DNA of 5,629 bases from an uncultured Clostridiaceae bacterium. Lineage in GTDB: Bacteria > Bacillota > Clostridia > Lachnospirales > Lachnospiraceae. The notes below the pieces were generated by a model that saw only the letters and a list, made by a program, of their open reading frames with translations, had not been told where the DNA came from and ran no database searches. How positions within the stretch are numbered: position 1 is the first letter of the stretch; each line of letters starts with the position of its first letter. The position numbers and the translations under genes are program-made. Positions 1-5,538 of this stretch are shown one piece after another. Location of the stretch: NCBI GenBank assembly GCA_947175375.1, contig CAMWMT010000210.1, positions 1 through 5,629 on the forward strand, written 5' to 3'.

Positions 1-543
1 GTCACAGTCCTGATGCTGAGCCGGGGAACCCCCATGTTTCTTGCTGGAGATGAGTTTTTGAATACCCAGTTCGGCAATAACAATGCTTATTGCCAGGATA
101 ATGAGATCTCTTGGCTTGACTGGGGACTTCTGGAAAAGAACAGAGAGCATTTTGAATACATGAAGCATGTGATCAAGATCCGGAAGGAGCATGATGTGGT
201 GCGGAAATATTCCAGGAACTGTTCGATCGGATTTCCGGAGATTCAGGTGATGGAGCCAGATCATGAGACAAAAGTTCTGCGGGTCATCTATGCCGGCAGA
301 AATCATGAAGATACCGGAGATGATATCATCTGCCTGGCAGTCAATGTGTTCTGGGAATGGCAGGAATTTTCACTGCCAAATCTCCCGTCCTATATGCGGT
401 GGCAGGTGGAGGCGGATACCTTCGGAAACTATCTTCCGTCGGGGATACCAGAGGGTAGATCGACAGAACCGGTGGATAATCGGGTCTTCCTGGCGCCCCG
501 TTCAGTACTGGTTTTAACAGCATGTAACAGATATGTGCAATAG
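1..543 (+). CDS. glgX: Glycogen debranching enzyme, GlgX/isoamylase type (C-terminal part; 5' end outside window)
   Basis: The reading frame is open from the first base and ends at TAG 541-543, so only the last 180 codons are seen. The ATG at 13 is internal, because the preceding codons (VTVL) continue the same conserved strand. The segment PMFLAGDEF...QFGNNNAYCQDN, followed by EISWLDW, is the signature after the catalytic domain of GH13 isoamylase/GlgX debranching enzymes. Next comes a helix with KIRKEHDVVRKY and then a small beta-rich C-terminal domain ending in APRSVLVLTA, as in these enzymes. The family hydrolyses alpha-1,6 branches of glycogen or related glucans in the cytoplasm. The catalytic Asp and Glu lie upstream of the window. 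The gene sits 126 bp before glgC in the same orientation, which supports a glycogen role. A type II pullulanase or other isoamylase-like debranching enzyme remains possible, since substrate specificity cannot be read from this piece. Confidence 0.88.
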   Translation, partial: VTVLMLSRGTPMFLAGDEFLNTQFGNNNAYCQDNEISWLDWGLLEKNREHFEYMKHVIKIRKEHDVVRKYSRNCSIGFPEIQVMEPDHETKVLRVIYAGRNHEDTGDDIICLAVNVFWEWQEFSLPNLPSYMRWQVEADTFGNYLPSGIPEGRSTEPVDNRVFLAPRSVLVLTACNRYVQ

Positions 544-583
544 TGCACAAAAAATAATTGTTTATATGAAATAAAATTGTGCA
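534..583. promoter_or_regulatory. Cluster of TTGTGCA-like inverted half-sites between glgX and glgC
   Basis: TGTGCA (534-539), ATAG, TGCACA (544-549) forms a perfect 6-bp inverted repeat that straddles the glgX stop codon. TGCACAA (544-550) is also repeated in inverted form as TTGTGCA at 577-583. A related TTGCAC occurs at 637-642, overlapping the end of the -10 box of the glgC promoter. The low GC and the missing T-run make an intrinsic terminator unlikely. Operator half-sites for a carbohydrate regulator are the better guess. The binding protein is not known from the sequence. Confidence 0.35.
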
Positions 584-608
584 AAAATGCGAAAATAGTA
601 CAAGGAAA

Positions 609-637
609 TTGCATTTTTTCCCATATAATTGTATAAT
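609..637 (+). promoter_or_regulatory. Sigma-A-type promoter for glgCD
   Basis: TTGCAT (609-614) serves as the -35 box, followed by a 17-nt spacer and a perfect TATAAT -10 box (632-637). Transcription would start near 644, giving a short leader of about 26 nt before the glgC ATG at 670. A second TATAAT at 624-629 lies only 9 nt from the same -35 box and is therefore less likely. The surrounding 544-669 is very AT-rich. The promoter implies that glgCD can be transcribed independently of glgX. Confidence 0.7.
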
Positions 638-669
638 TGCACTATATAAATGAAAGAGAGGACCTTTCT

Positions 670-1806
670 ATGAAGCAAAATAATATGTTGGCAATGATTC
701 TGGCTGGCGGGCGCGGTTCTCGTCTGCACGATCTTACCAATAAAGTTGCAAAACCGGCTGTTGCATATGGCGGAAAGTACAAAATCATTGATTTCCCGTT
801 AAGTAACTGCGCAAACAGCGGAATCGATGTAGTAGGTGTACTGACCCAGTATGAATCTGTTCTCCTGAACAGTTATGTAGCAGGCGGAGGAAGCTGGGGT
901 CTGGATGCCCGTGACAGTGGCGTGTTCGTTCTTCCGCCCCGTGAAAAGGCAGATGCGAATCTGGATGTATACAGAGGAACCGCAGATGCGATCTCCCAGA
1001 ATATTGATTTTGTAGATAATTACAATCCGGATTATATGCTGATTCTCTCCGGCGACCATATCTACAAGATGAATTATGCGAAGATGCTTCAGGCGCACAA
1101 GGAGAATGGCGCGGACGCAACGATCGCGGTTATTGAAGTTCCGATGAAGGAGGCAAGCCGTTTCGGTATCATGAATACGGATCCGGAGACCGGAAGGATC
1201 GTGGAATTCGAAGAAAAACCTGCAGAACCGAAGAGCAACCTGGCTTCCATGGGTATCTACATATTTAACTGGAAGCTGCTGCGCAAGCTACTCGTAGCGG
1301 ATATGAAGAATGAAGAGTCCAACCATGACTTCGGCAAGGATATCATCCCGACGCTTCTGAACGATGGCAAGAGGCTGTTTGCCTATAAATTCAAAGGTTA
1401 CTGGAAAGATGTTGGAACCATCGACTCCCTGTGGGAAGCTAATATGGACCTTCTGGACAAGAAGAATGGTCTGGATCTGGACGACCGTACCTGGACAATC
1501 TATACGGAAGACGTTCCCACGCTTCCACAATATATCTCTGCAGAAGCAGATATCAAACGTGCGTTTATTACGCAGGGTTGTGTAGTAGAAGGCGAAGTAA
1601 AGAATTCCGTATTGTTTACCGGTGCAAAGGTAGGAGCAGGCGCGAAGGTCATCGACAGTGTCCTGATGCCGGGCGCAGTGGTAGAAGCAGGAGCAGTGGT
1701 AACAAGAGCATTAGTGGCAGATCAGGTTAAGATTGGAAGCCAGGCCGTTGTCGGAAGTGCGGATAGCGAGCATATTGAACTGGTTGCGAAAAATGTAAAG
1801 GGGTAA
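670..1806 (+). CDS. glgC: Glucose-1-phosphate adenylyltransferase, catalytic subunit GlgC
   Basis: This enzyme makes ADP-glucose from ATP and glucose-1-phosphate, the committed step of bacterial glycogen synthesis in the cytoplasm. The protein is 378 aa. The N-terminal nucleotidyltransferase domain shows the nucleotide-binding loop LAGGRGSRL (residues 11-19), KPAVAYGGKYKIIDFPLSN (28-46), YRGTADA (101-107), SGDHIYKMNY with catalytic-type Asp129, and the glucose-1-phosphate-binding EFEEKP with Lys183. Residues ~290-365 form hexapeptide repeats of a left-handed beta-helix, as expected for the C-terminal domain. I chose ATG 670 because AGAGAGG (655-661) lies 8 nt upstream. An in-frame TTG at 637 would overlap the -10 box and is rejected. 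Just 6 nt separate its stop from glgD. Clostridial and bacillar GlgC commonly works with GlgD as a heteromer. Confidence 0.96.
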   Translation: MKQNNMLAMILAGGRGSRLHDLTNKVAKPAVAYGGKYKIIDFPLSNCANSGIDVVGVLTQYESVLLNSYVAGGGSWGLDARDSGVFVLPPREKADANLDVYRGTADAISQNIDFVDNYNPDYMLILSGDHIYKMNYAKMLQAHKENGADATIAVIEVPMKEASRFGIMNTDPETGRIVEFEEKPAEPKSNLASMGIYIFNWKLLRKLLVADMKNEESNHDFGKDIIPTLLNDGKRLFAYKFKGYWKDVGTIDSLWEANMDLLDKKNGLDLDDRTWTIYTEDVPTLPQYISAEADIKRAFITQGCVVEGEVKNSVLFTGAKVGAGAKVIDSVLMPGAVVEAGAVVTRALVADQVKIGSQAVVGSADSEHIELVAKNVKG

Positions 1807-1812
1807 GATCAT

Positions 1813-2928
1813 ATGGCAAGAGCATTAGGAATTATAAGTTTTTCAGAAAACCATATCTGGGTGGAAGGGATGGAAGCTTATCGTTCAATCCCGGCATTTT
1901 CCTTCCTGGGCAGATACCGCGTGGTTGACTTCCCGATTTCCAATATGTCCAACAGCGGCATTGACAGGATTCAGGTATATGTCAGAAGAAAACCGTGTTC
2001 CCTGGTAGAGCACATCGGAACCGGTCGTCATTACAACATCAACTCCAAGAGCGGATATCTGCAGATGGTATTTGCAGATTCCCAGGAGGATAAGGATCAT
2101 TACAATACAGATATCAAGGTATATGCAGAGAATCTGGACCGCATGGTAAAGGCAAGCAATACGCACGTGGTCATCGCTCCAGGCTATATGGTATATACGC
2201 AGGATTTCGATGCGCTTCTGCAGACTCATATTGATTCTGAAGCAGATGTAACGCTTCTCTACCATAAAGTGGACTACGCAAAAGAAGCATATTTAAGCTG
2301 TGATTATCTGGATCTTAATAAACAGAAGGGAGTCCAGGCGATCGCCCGCAACAATGGCACCACTAAGACCAGGAATATTTTCATGGATACTTATGTTATG
2401 AAGAAAGAAGTGTTCATTGACCTGGTACATGCAGCACAGAAAGCGTCCTCCATGTATACGCTGAAGAACATTATCAACGACATGTGTGGCGAGCTGGATA
2501 TCCGTGGCGTGGCTCATAAAGGATTCTTTGCCCCAATCGACGATTTGAAGGGTTACTATGATGTGAGCATGGCTTTACTGGATCCGAAGAATGTAAAGAA
2601 CCTGTTCAGTGATAACTGGCCGATCTATACACGTACAAGTGATTCCTGCCCGACCCAGTATTATGAGACGGCGAATGTGAAGTCTTCGTTCGTTGCTAAC
2701 GGATGCCGGATCGAGGGTACTGTGGAGAATTGTATTATCGGCAGAGGTACTGTGATCAAGCCAGGTGCAGTTGTAAAGAACTGTGTGGTTCTGGGTGACG
2801 TCCTGATTGGAAATGACGTGCATATTGAAAACCACGTAGTGGATCGTTATGCGAAGATCACACGTATGAAGGAGATTCTCGCAGATCCGTCAAAACCGGG
2901 ATATGTAAAGAGAAACGATACTGTTTAA
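1813..2928 (+). CDS. glgD: ADP-glucose pyrophosphorylase regulatory subunit GlgD
   Basis: This 371-aa paralogue of GlgC keeps the overall fold: FLGRYRVVDFPISNMSNSGI at 31-50 matches the same stretch of GlgC, and hexapeptide-like beta-helix turns run from ~290 to 345. It has lost the catalytic signatures. The nucleotide-binding LAGGRGSRL is replaced by IISFSENHIWVEGM (7-20), SGDHIYKMNY by APGYMVYTQDF (122-132), and the EFEEKP lysine motif has no clear counterpart. This is the recognised GlgD pattern in Firmicutes: an inactive subunit that raises the activity of GlgC or modifies its regulation. The start is ATG 1813. Its ribosome binding site AGGGG (1799-1803) lies inside the last codons of glgC, 9 nt before the ATG, so translation is probably coupled and subunit amounts matched. 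The gene is last in the operon and is followed within 13 bp by a hairpin. Confidence 0.95.
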   Translation: MARALGIISFSENHIWVEGMEAYRSIPAFSFLGRYRVVDFPISNMSNSGIDRIQVYVRRKPCSLVEHIGTGRHYNINSKSGYLQMVFADSQEDKDHYNTDIKVYAENLDRMVKASNTHVVIAPGYMVYTQDFDALLQTHIDSEADVTLLYHKVDYAKEAYLSCDYLDLNKQKGVQAIARNNGTTKTRNIFMDTYVMKKEVFIDLVHAAQKASSMYTLKNIINDMCGELDIRGVAHKGFFAPIDDLKGYYDVSMALLDPKNVKNLFSDNWPIYTRTSDSCPTQYYETANVKSSFVANGCRIEGTVENCIIGRGTVIKPGAVVKNCVVLGDVLIGNDVHIENHVVDRYAKITRMKEILADPSKPGYVKRNDTV

Positions 2929-2940
2929 ACAATGAACAGA

Positions 2941-2972
2941 AACAGGGGCTGTCGGGAAAGTCAGCCCCTGTT
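2941..2972 (+). terminator. Hairpin after glgD, probable terminator without a clear T-run
   Basis: AACAGGGGCTG (2941-2951) pairs perfectly over 11 bp with CAGCCCCTGTT (2962-2972) around a 10-nt loop, starting 12 bp after the glgD stop. The stem is strong, but the following bases (GTATGATAAG) are not a T-run, so it may slow polymerase or protect the mRNA 3' end rather than terminate alone. Its 3' arm runs directly into the first copy of the intergenic repeat unit. Confidence 0.5.
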
Positions 2973-3011
2973 GTATGATAAGCGCTCGTATGGAGTGTGT
3001 CGGACGTTGAA
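2951..3011 (+). repeat. Intergenic repeat unit, direct copy A
   Basis: This ~61-nt unit begins GTCGGGAAA, continues through CAGCCCC, and contains a 40-nt core at 2972-3011 that starts TGTATGATAAGCGCT and ends in GGAC plus GTTGAA. The core matches copy B at 36 of 40 positions. The upstream part aligns with one 1-nt indel. It is non-coding: the apparent peptide repeat on the opposite strand only reflects the DNA repetition. Confidence 0.85.
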
Positions 3012-3018
3012 ATAGGTT

Positions 3019-3080
3019 GTCGGGAAAATACAGCCCCGACTGTATGATAAGCGCTTGTATGGAGTGTATCGGACATCGAA
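3019..3080 (+). repeat. Intergenic repeat unit, direct copy B
   Basis: This is the second direct copy of the unit, starting GTCGGGAAAA with its 40-nt core at 3041-3080, exactly 69 nt downstream of the core of copy A. Differences from A in the core are mostly transitions (for example TATC for TGTC and ATCG for GTTG). In this copy GTCGGG (3019-3024) can pair with CCCGAC (3035-3040). The rest also forms the left arm of the long hairpin at 3032-3187. Confidence 0.85.
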
Positions 3081-3187
3081 TTGACTTTGTCCGTCTCAAT
3101 CGGACTCAATCGTCTGTTTGAGACGGACAAAGCCAACCCGATGTCCGCTCCAATCCACACAGCGCTGCTTATCATACAGCCGGGGCT
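3032..3187. terminator. 156-nt long imperfect hairpin between convergent operons, likely bidirectional terminator
   Basis: Segment 3032-3052 pairs with 3167-3187 at 20 of 21 positions. After an internal loop (3053-3069 opposite 3148-3166), CGGACATCG (3070-3078) pairs with 3139-3147. CTTTGTCCGTCTCAA (3085-3099) then pairs perfectly over 15 bp with 3118-3132, and a further 5-bp stem (3101-3105 with 3112-3116) closes on a 6-nt loop. On the + strand the hairpin is followed by TTTGTTTGTTG (3187-3197). On the - strand it is followed by TATTTT. The position, 104 bp after glgD and 43 bp after the stop of the opposing purine operon, fits a two-way transcription barrier. The hairpin is far longer than a usual terminator, so a mobile or repeat-family origin is also possible. 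Confidence 0.6.
3133..3187 (-). repeat. Intergenic repeat unit, inverted copy C
   Basis: Read on the - strand from 3187, this segment gives AGCCCCGGC, then TGTATGATAAGC, a diverged middle part, and CGGACATCG. It is thus an inverted, more diverged copy of unit B. It is 2 nt longer in the middle than copy B. Together with copy B it creates the long palindrome described separately. Confidence 0.75.
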
Positions 3188-3229
3188 TTGTTTGTTGACA
3201 ATCCCTTTTTGCTGGTTACAGAAGTTTTA

Positions 3230-4408
3230 TCAGTGATGGAACAGACGGATGCCTGTAAACGCCATGGCGATGCCGTATTTATTACAGCAGTCAATGACGA
3301 GGTCATCCCTGACGGAGCCTCCGGGTTGGGCTATATACCGGACACCGCTCTTATGCGCACGTTCGATATTGTCAGCAAATGGAAAGAAAGCGTCAGAGCC
3401 AAGCGTCACATCCGTCATCTGATCCAGCCATGCACGCTTCTCCTCTCTGGTGAAGACCGCGGGTTTTACCTTGAAGATCGTTTCCCAGGTGCCATCTGCC
3501 AGCACATCCATATATTCCTCTCCGATGTAGACATCGATCGCATTGTCTCGTTCCGCACGTCCAAGGGTGTCCACGAACTGAAGCCCCAGTACCTGAGGGG
3601 ACTGGCGCAGAAACCAGTTGTCAGCCTTGCTGCCTGCCAGACGGGTACAGTGTACGCGGGACTGCTGTCCGGCGCCAATACCGATGGCCTGTCCGTCTTT
3701 TACGAAGCAGACAGAATTGGACTGGGTGTATTTCAGCGTGATCAGGGCGATCTTCATGTCGATCAACGCCTCTTTTGGTATTTCTTTATTTTCAGTTACC
3801 AGATGGGAGAGCAGGTCTCCGTTCACATCCAGTTCATTTCGTCCCTGTTCAAATGTAATACCAAAGACCTGTTTTTTCTCCAGCGGATCTGGTACATAGT
3901 CTGGATCGATCTGGATGACATTATAATTTCCCTTTTTCTTCTGCTTTAAGATCTCCAGAGCTTCTTCCGTATATCCAGGGGCGATCACACCGTCGGAGAC
4001 TTCTCTTTTGATCAGCCGGGCAGTATCTGTATCACAGACATCCGAGAGGGCAATAAAATCGCCAAAGGAGGACATGCGGTCAGCGCCTCTAGCTCTGGCA
4101 TAGGCACACGCAAGGGGAGACAGCTCTCCTAGATCGTCTACCCAGTAGATCTTTGCCAGCGTGTCCGTAAGAGGAAGCCCTACAGCTGCACCAGCAGGAG
4201 ATACATGCTTAAAAGAAGTGGCAGCCGGGAGCCCGGTGGCCTCCTTCAGTTCCTTGACCAGCTGCCAGCCGTTAAAAGCATCCAGAAAATTGATGTATCC
4301 GGGTCTGCCTGAGAGCACCTGAACCGGAAGCTCTTGGTCGTTTTCCATATAGATGCGGGAAGGTTTCTGATTAGGGTTACATCCGTATTTTAATGAAAGT
4401 TCGTTCAT
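3230..4408 (-). CDS. purH: Free-standing AICAR transformylase (phosphoribosylaminoimidazolecarboxamide formyltransferase)
   Basis: This 392-aa protein transfers the formyl group from 10-formyl-tetrahydrofolate to AICAR (ZMP), giving FAICAR, the penultimate step of IMP synthesis. It contains only the transformylase part of PurH; the N-terminal IMP cyclohydrolase domain of the usual ~520-aa fusion is absent. Motifs include LKYGCNPNQKPS (6-17), SFKHVSPAGAA (65-75) with the catalytic-type Lys67-His68 pair, SSFGDFIALSD (113-123), KYTQSNSVCFVKDGQ (226-240), GIGAGQQSR (243-251), SDAFFPFADN (338-347) and QPGGSVRDD (361-369). From family knowledge, the wording of these motifs and the extra ~60 residues between 262 and 335 resemble the transformylase half of animal ATIC. 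ATG 4408 has AGGAGG (4417-4422) 8 nt upstream. Only 17 nt separate it from the upstream cyclohydrolase gene, so the two form an operon. Confidence 0.95.
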   Translation of the reverse strand: MNELSLKYGCNPNQKPSRIYMENDQELPVQVLSGRPGYINFLDAFNGWQLVKELKEATGLPAATSFKHVSPAGAAVGLPLTDTLAKIYWVDDLGELSPLACAYARARGADRMSSFGDFIALSDVCDTDTARLIKREVSDGVIAPGYTEEALEILKQKKKGNYNVIQIDPDYVPDPLEKKQVFGITFEQGRNELDVNGDLLSHLVTENKEIPKEALIDMKIALITLKYTQSNSVCFVKDGQAIGIGAGQQSRVHCTRLAGSKADNWFLRQSPQVLGLQFVDTLGRAERDNAIDVYIGEEYMDVLADGTWETIFKVKPAVFTREEKRAWLDQMTDVTLGSDAFFPFADNIERAHKSGVRYIAQPGGSVRDDLVIDCCNKYGIAMAFTGIRLFHH

Positions 4409-4425
4409 GATATGTGCCTCCTGAT

Positions 4426-5139
4426 CTATTGATGTTTGTTAAGAATTTTTGTCTCCCAGGAGCCGTCAGCGATGTTGATGTAACGGACGAAGAGAGAGAC
4501 CTTGTTGTCTTCATTCAGGCTGGACCAGAGCATATCTGCGAATGCATCCATATCATCCAGAATGGCTACCGGTTTGGGTTCGCCCTCAAAGCTTGGGAGC
4601 GGATCACCGTCCTGCATATAAGTATGGATGAAATGCCCGCTGCCTGCCTTTGGATTTTCATAGGCAAAGGTGTAACGTTGGCAGGAAGACGGATCGCTCT
4701 GCGCACTCTTTAAAATGGACATGGCATAGTTATAACGACCTGCTTCCACATGCAGGATACCGGAGATCCTGGGGGTATAGTTGGGAGCATCCGGTTCAAA
4801 TTCCCGGGAGCGCAGGGACTGCTCGAAAGTCATCTGATGGTCCATACCTTCATAGATCGTGTCCGTCTGGTCGCCGTTGGTGACGATGGTCTTGTTGCCG
4901 AGCACTCGGACTGGGGCATAGATGATCAGGCTGGGGTCTTCCAGTTTCGAAGGGTCATATGCCTGGGTGCGGATCCCATCTCCGTCTTCCACAAAGATCC
5001 GGTTGCGGCTGTTGGAGCTTCTGCCCATGATAAAGTAGGCAGTGACTGCTTTGGCCCCGTCAGGTGTCCGGCCAATGATGATGCCGCGGCCGGGATAAGA
5101 GTTGGAACGAAGTTCCTGTTCAAGAGATAATAGAGTCAT
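4426..5139 (-). CDS. purO: IMP cyclohydrolase, PurO (archaeal-type) family
   Basis: This 237-aa protein is assigned to the PurO-like IMP cyclohydrolase family, which closes FAICAR to IMP, the last step of the pathway. Visible matches to archaeal PurO, from memory of the family, are GRGIIIGRTPDGAKAVTAYF (17-36), GRSSNSRNRIF (39-49), VLGNKTIVTNGDQTDTI (79-95) and NYTPRISGILH (120-130). ATG 5139 was chosen because GAGG (5145-5148) lies 5 nt upstream and conservation begins soon after. The open frame runs on to 5457, but that extension crosses the terminator and riboswitch and is not coding. The neighbouring transformylase makes its substrate, so the pair replaces the fused bifunctional PurH. Expression is probably controlled by the ZTP riboswitch in the leader. 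Some related proteins are annotated only as PurO-like, so activity is inferred from family and context. Confidence 0.88.
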   Translation of the reverse strand: MTLLSLEQELRSNSYPGRGIIIGRTPDGAKAVTAYFIMGRSSNSRNRIFVEDGDGIRTQAYDPSKLEDPSLIIYAPVRVLGNKTIVTNGDQTDTIYEGMDHQMTFEQSLRSREFEPDAPNYTPRISGILHVEAGRYNYAMSILKSAQSDPSSCQRYTFAYENPKAGSGHFIHTYMQDGDPLPSFEGEPKPVAILDDMDAFADMLWSSLNEDNKVSLFVRYINIADGSWETKILNKHQ

Positions 5140-5231
5140 AATTGCCTCGCTTTCCGTTCCTGTAAGCAGGGGCCAGCAGATCATGATACAGACTCTGTTA
5201 TGCCAGCTTCTGCATACAGGGAACAAAGGAA

Positions 5232-5253
5232 TTCCTGCAGACAGATGCAGGAA
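5232..5253 (-). other. Leader hairpin between the riboswitch terminator and purO
   Basis: TTCCTGCA (5232-5239) and TGCAGGAA (5246-5253) form a perfect 8-bp stem with a 6-nt loop in the purO leader RNA. It lies about 35 nt after the terminator T-run and about 90 nt before the start codon. No T-run follows it, so it is not a second obvious terminator. It may influence mRNA stability or simply be incidental. I see nothing else recognisable in 5140-5286 apart from the purO ribosome binding site. Confidence 0.4.
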
Positions 5254-5286
5254 AAGGGTTGATAGGTAAAAGTGACATGCAGATAT

Positions 5287-5328
5287 AAAAACGCCTGGGC
5301 GCACACAAATTCTGCATGCGCCCAGGCG
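5287..5328 (-). terminator. Intrinsic terminator forming the riboswitch expression platform
   Basis: On the - strand CGCCTGGGCGCA (5328-5317) pairs perfectly over 12 bp with TGCGCCCAGGCG (5303-5292), with a 13-nt loop and an immediate run of five T (5291-5287), a textbook intrinsic terminator. Its 5' arm includes the conserved CGCCTGGGC of the ZTP aptamer. Aptamer folding and terminator formation are therefore mutually exclusive. The predicted outcome is termination without ligand and read-through into purO-purH when ZTP or ZMP is bound. Confidence 0.9.
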
Positions 5329-5414
5329 GTCGGCTTTTAAAAAATCATTCTGCGTTCCCTGCAGGTTGCTCCTGCTGCGGGCCAGCCCCGCTTTCCGCCA
5401 GTTGCGCAGATGAT
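5320..5414 (-). promoter_or_regulatory. ZTP (pfl motif) riboswitch aptamer upstream of purO-purH
   Basis: Read on the - strand, P1 is ATCATCTGCG (5414-5405) paired with CGCAG-A-ATGAT (5354-5344). It is followed by the conserved ACTGGCG (5402-5396), then a P2 hairpin GCGGG/CCCGC (5391-5377). The GGGA of the usual purine-rich joining segment is at 5359-5356. A short A/T linker leads to the second subdomain GCCGACCGCCTGGGC (5334-5320). Its CCGCC (5329-5325) can make the characteristic pseudoknot with GGCGG (5399-5395), and GCC/GGC closes P3. These are the hallmarks of the pfl/ZTP class, which senses the AICAR derivatives ZTP and ZMP and often precedes purine and one-carbon genes. An additional hairpin (5375-5361) sits between P2 and GGGA. 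The identification rests on motif recognition, not a covariance search. Confidence 0.88.
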
Positions 5415-5483
5415 GACATGTACACAGGAAAGAGTAGCGCCTTTTATACAAATACACTTGCCGTTTGCTGTGAACATGACATA

Positions 5484-5512
5484 ATCATATAAGAAGTGAA
5501 GGACTTTTTCAA
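5484..5512 (-). promoter_or_regulatory. Sigma-A-type promoter for the purO-purH operon
   Basis: On the - strand TTGAAA (5512-5507) is followed by a 17-nt spacer and TATGAT (5489-5484), close to consensus in both boxes. Transcription would start near 5477, placing the complete riboswitch (from 5414) about 60 nt into the transcript and giving a leader of roughly 340 nt. The promoter lies 26 bp after the stop of the preceding gene, so the purine genes are not dependent on that gene's transcript. No PurR-type operator was recognised. Confidence 0.75.
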
Positions 5513-5538
5513 GAGATAAATTATATTTTTGTGAATCT

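Noticed and set aside
637..669. TTG start giving glgC eleven extra residues
   Set aside because: It overlaps the -10 box and likely lies upstream of the transcription start. ATG 670 has a well-spaced AGAGAGG site and fits the family N-terminus.
2858..3175. - strand open frame encoding a repeated SDTLHTSAYHT peptide
   Set aside because: The peptide repeat is produced by the duplicated intergenic DNA unit. The frame also overlaps the hairpins and the glgD 3' end and has no family similarity that I recognise.
2951..3187. Possible short CRISPR array
   Set aside because: There are only three copies, one inverted, with 69-nt spacing of the direct copies and imperfect repeats; this lacks the regular repeat-spacer layout.
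3188..3949. 253-codon + strand open frame
   Set aside because: It lies antisense to the strongly conserved AICAR transformylase, has no recognisable domain, and is explained by the codon pattern of the opposite gene.
4414..5130. Several + strand open frames opposite purO
   Set aside because: They are short, overlap the conserved cyclohydrolase gene, and show no recognisable protein features.
5140..5457. In-frame N-terminal extension of the cyclohydrolase starting MYLYKRRYSF
   Set aside because: It would translate the ZTP aptamer and its terminator hairpin. Family similarity starts only after ATG 5139, which has its own GAGG site.
5415..5538. PurR operator or purine (guanine) riboswitch upstream of the purine genes
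   Set aside because: No PurBox pair and no purine-riboswitch core was found. The leader features are fully those of the ZTP class.
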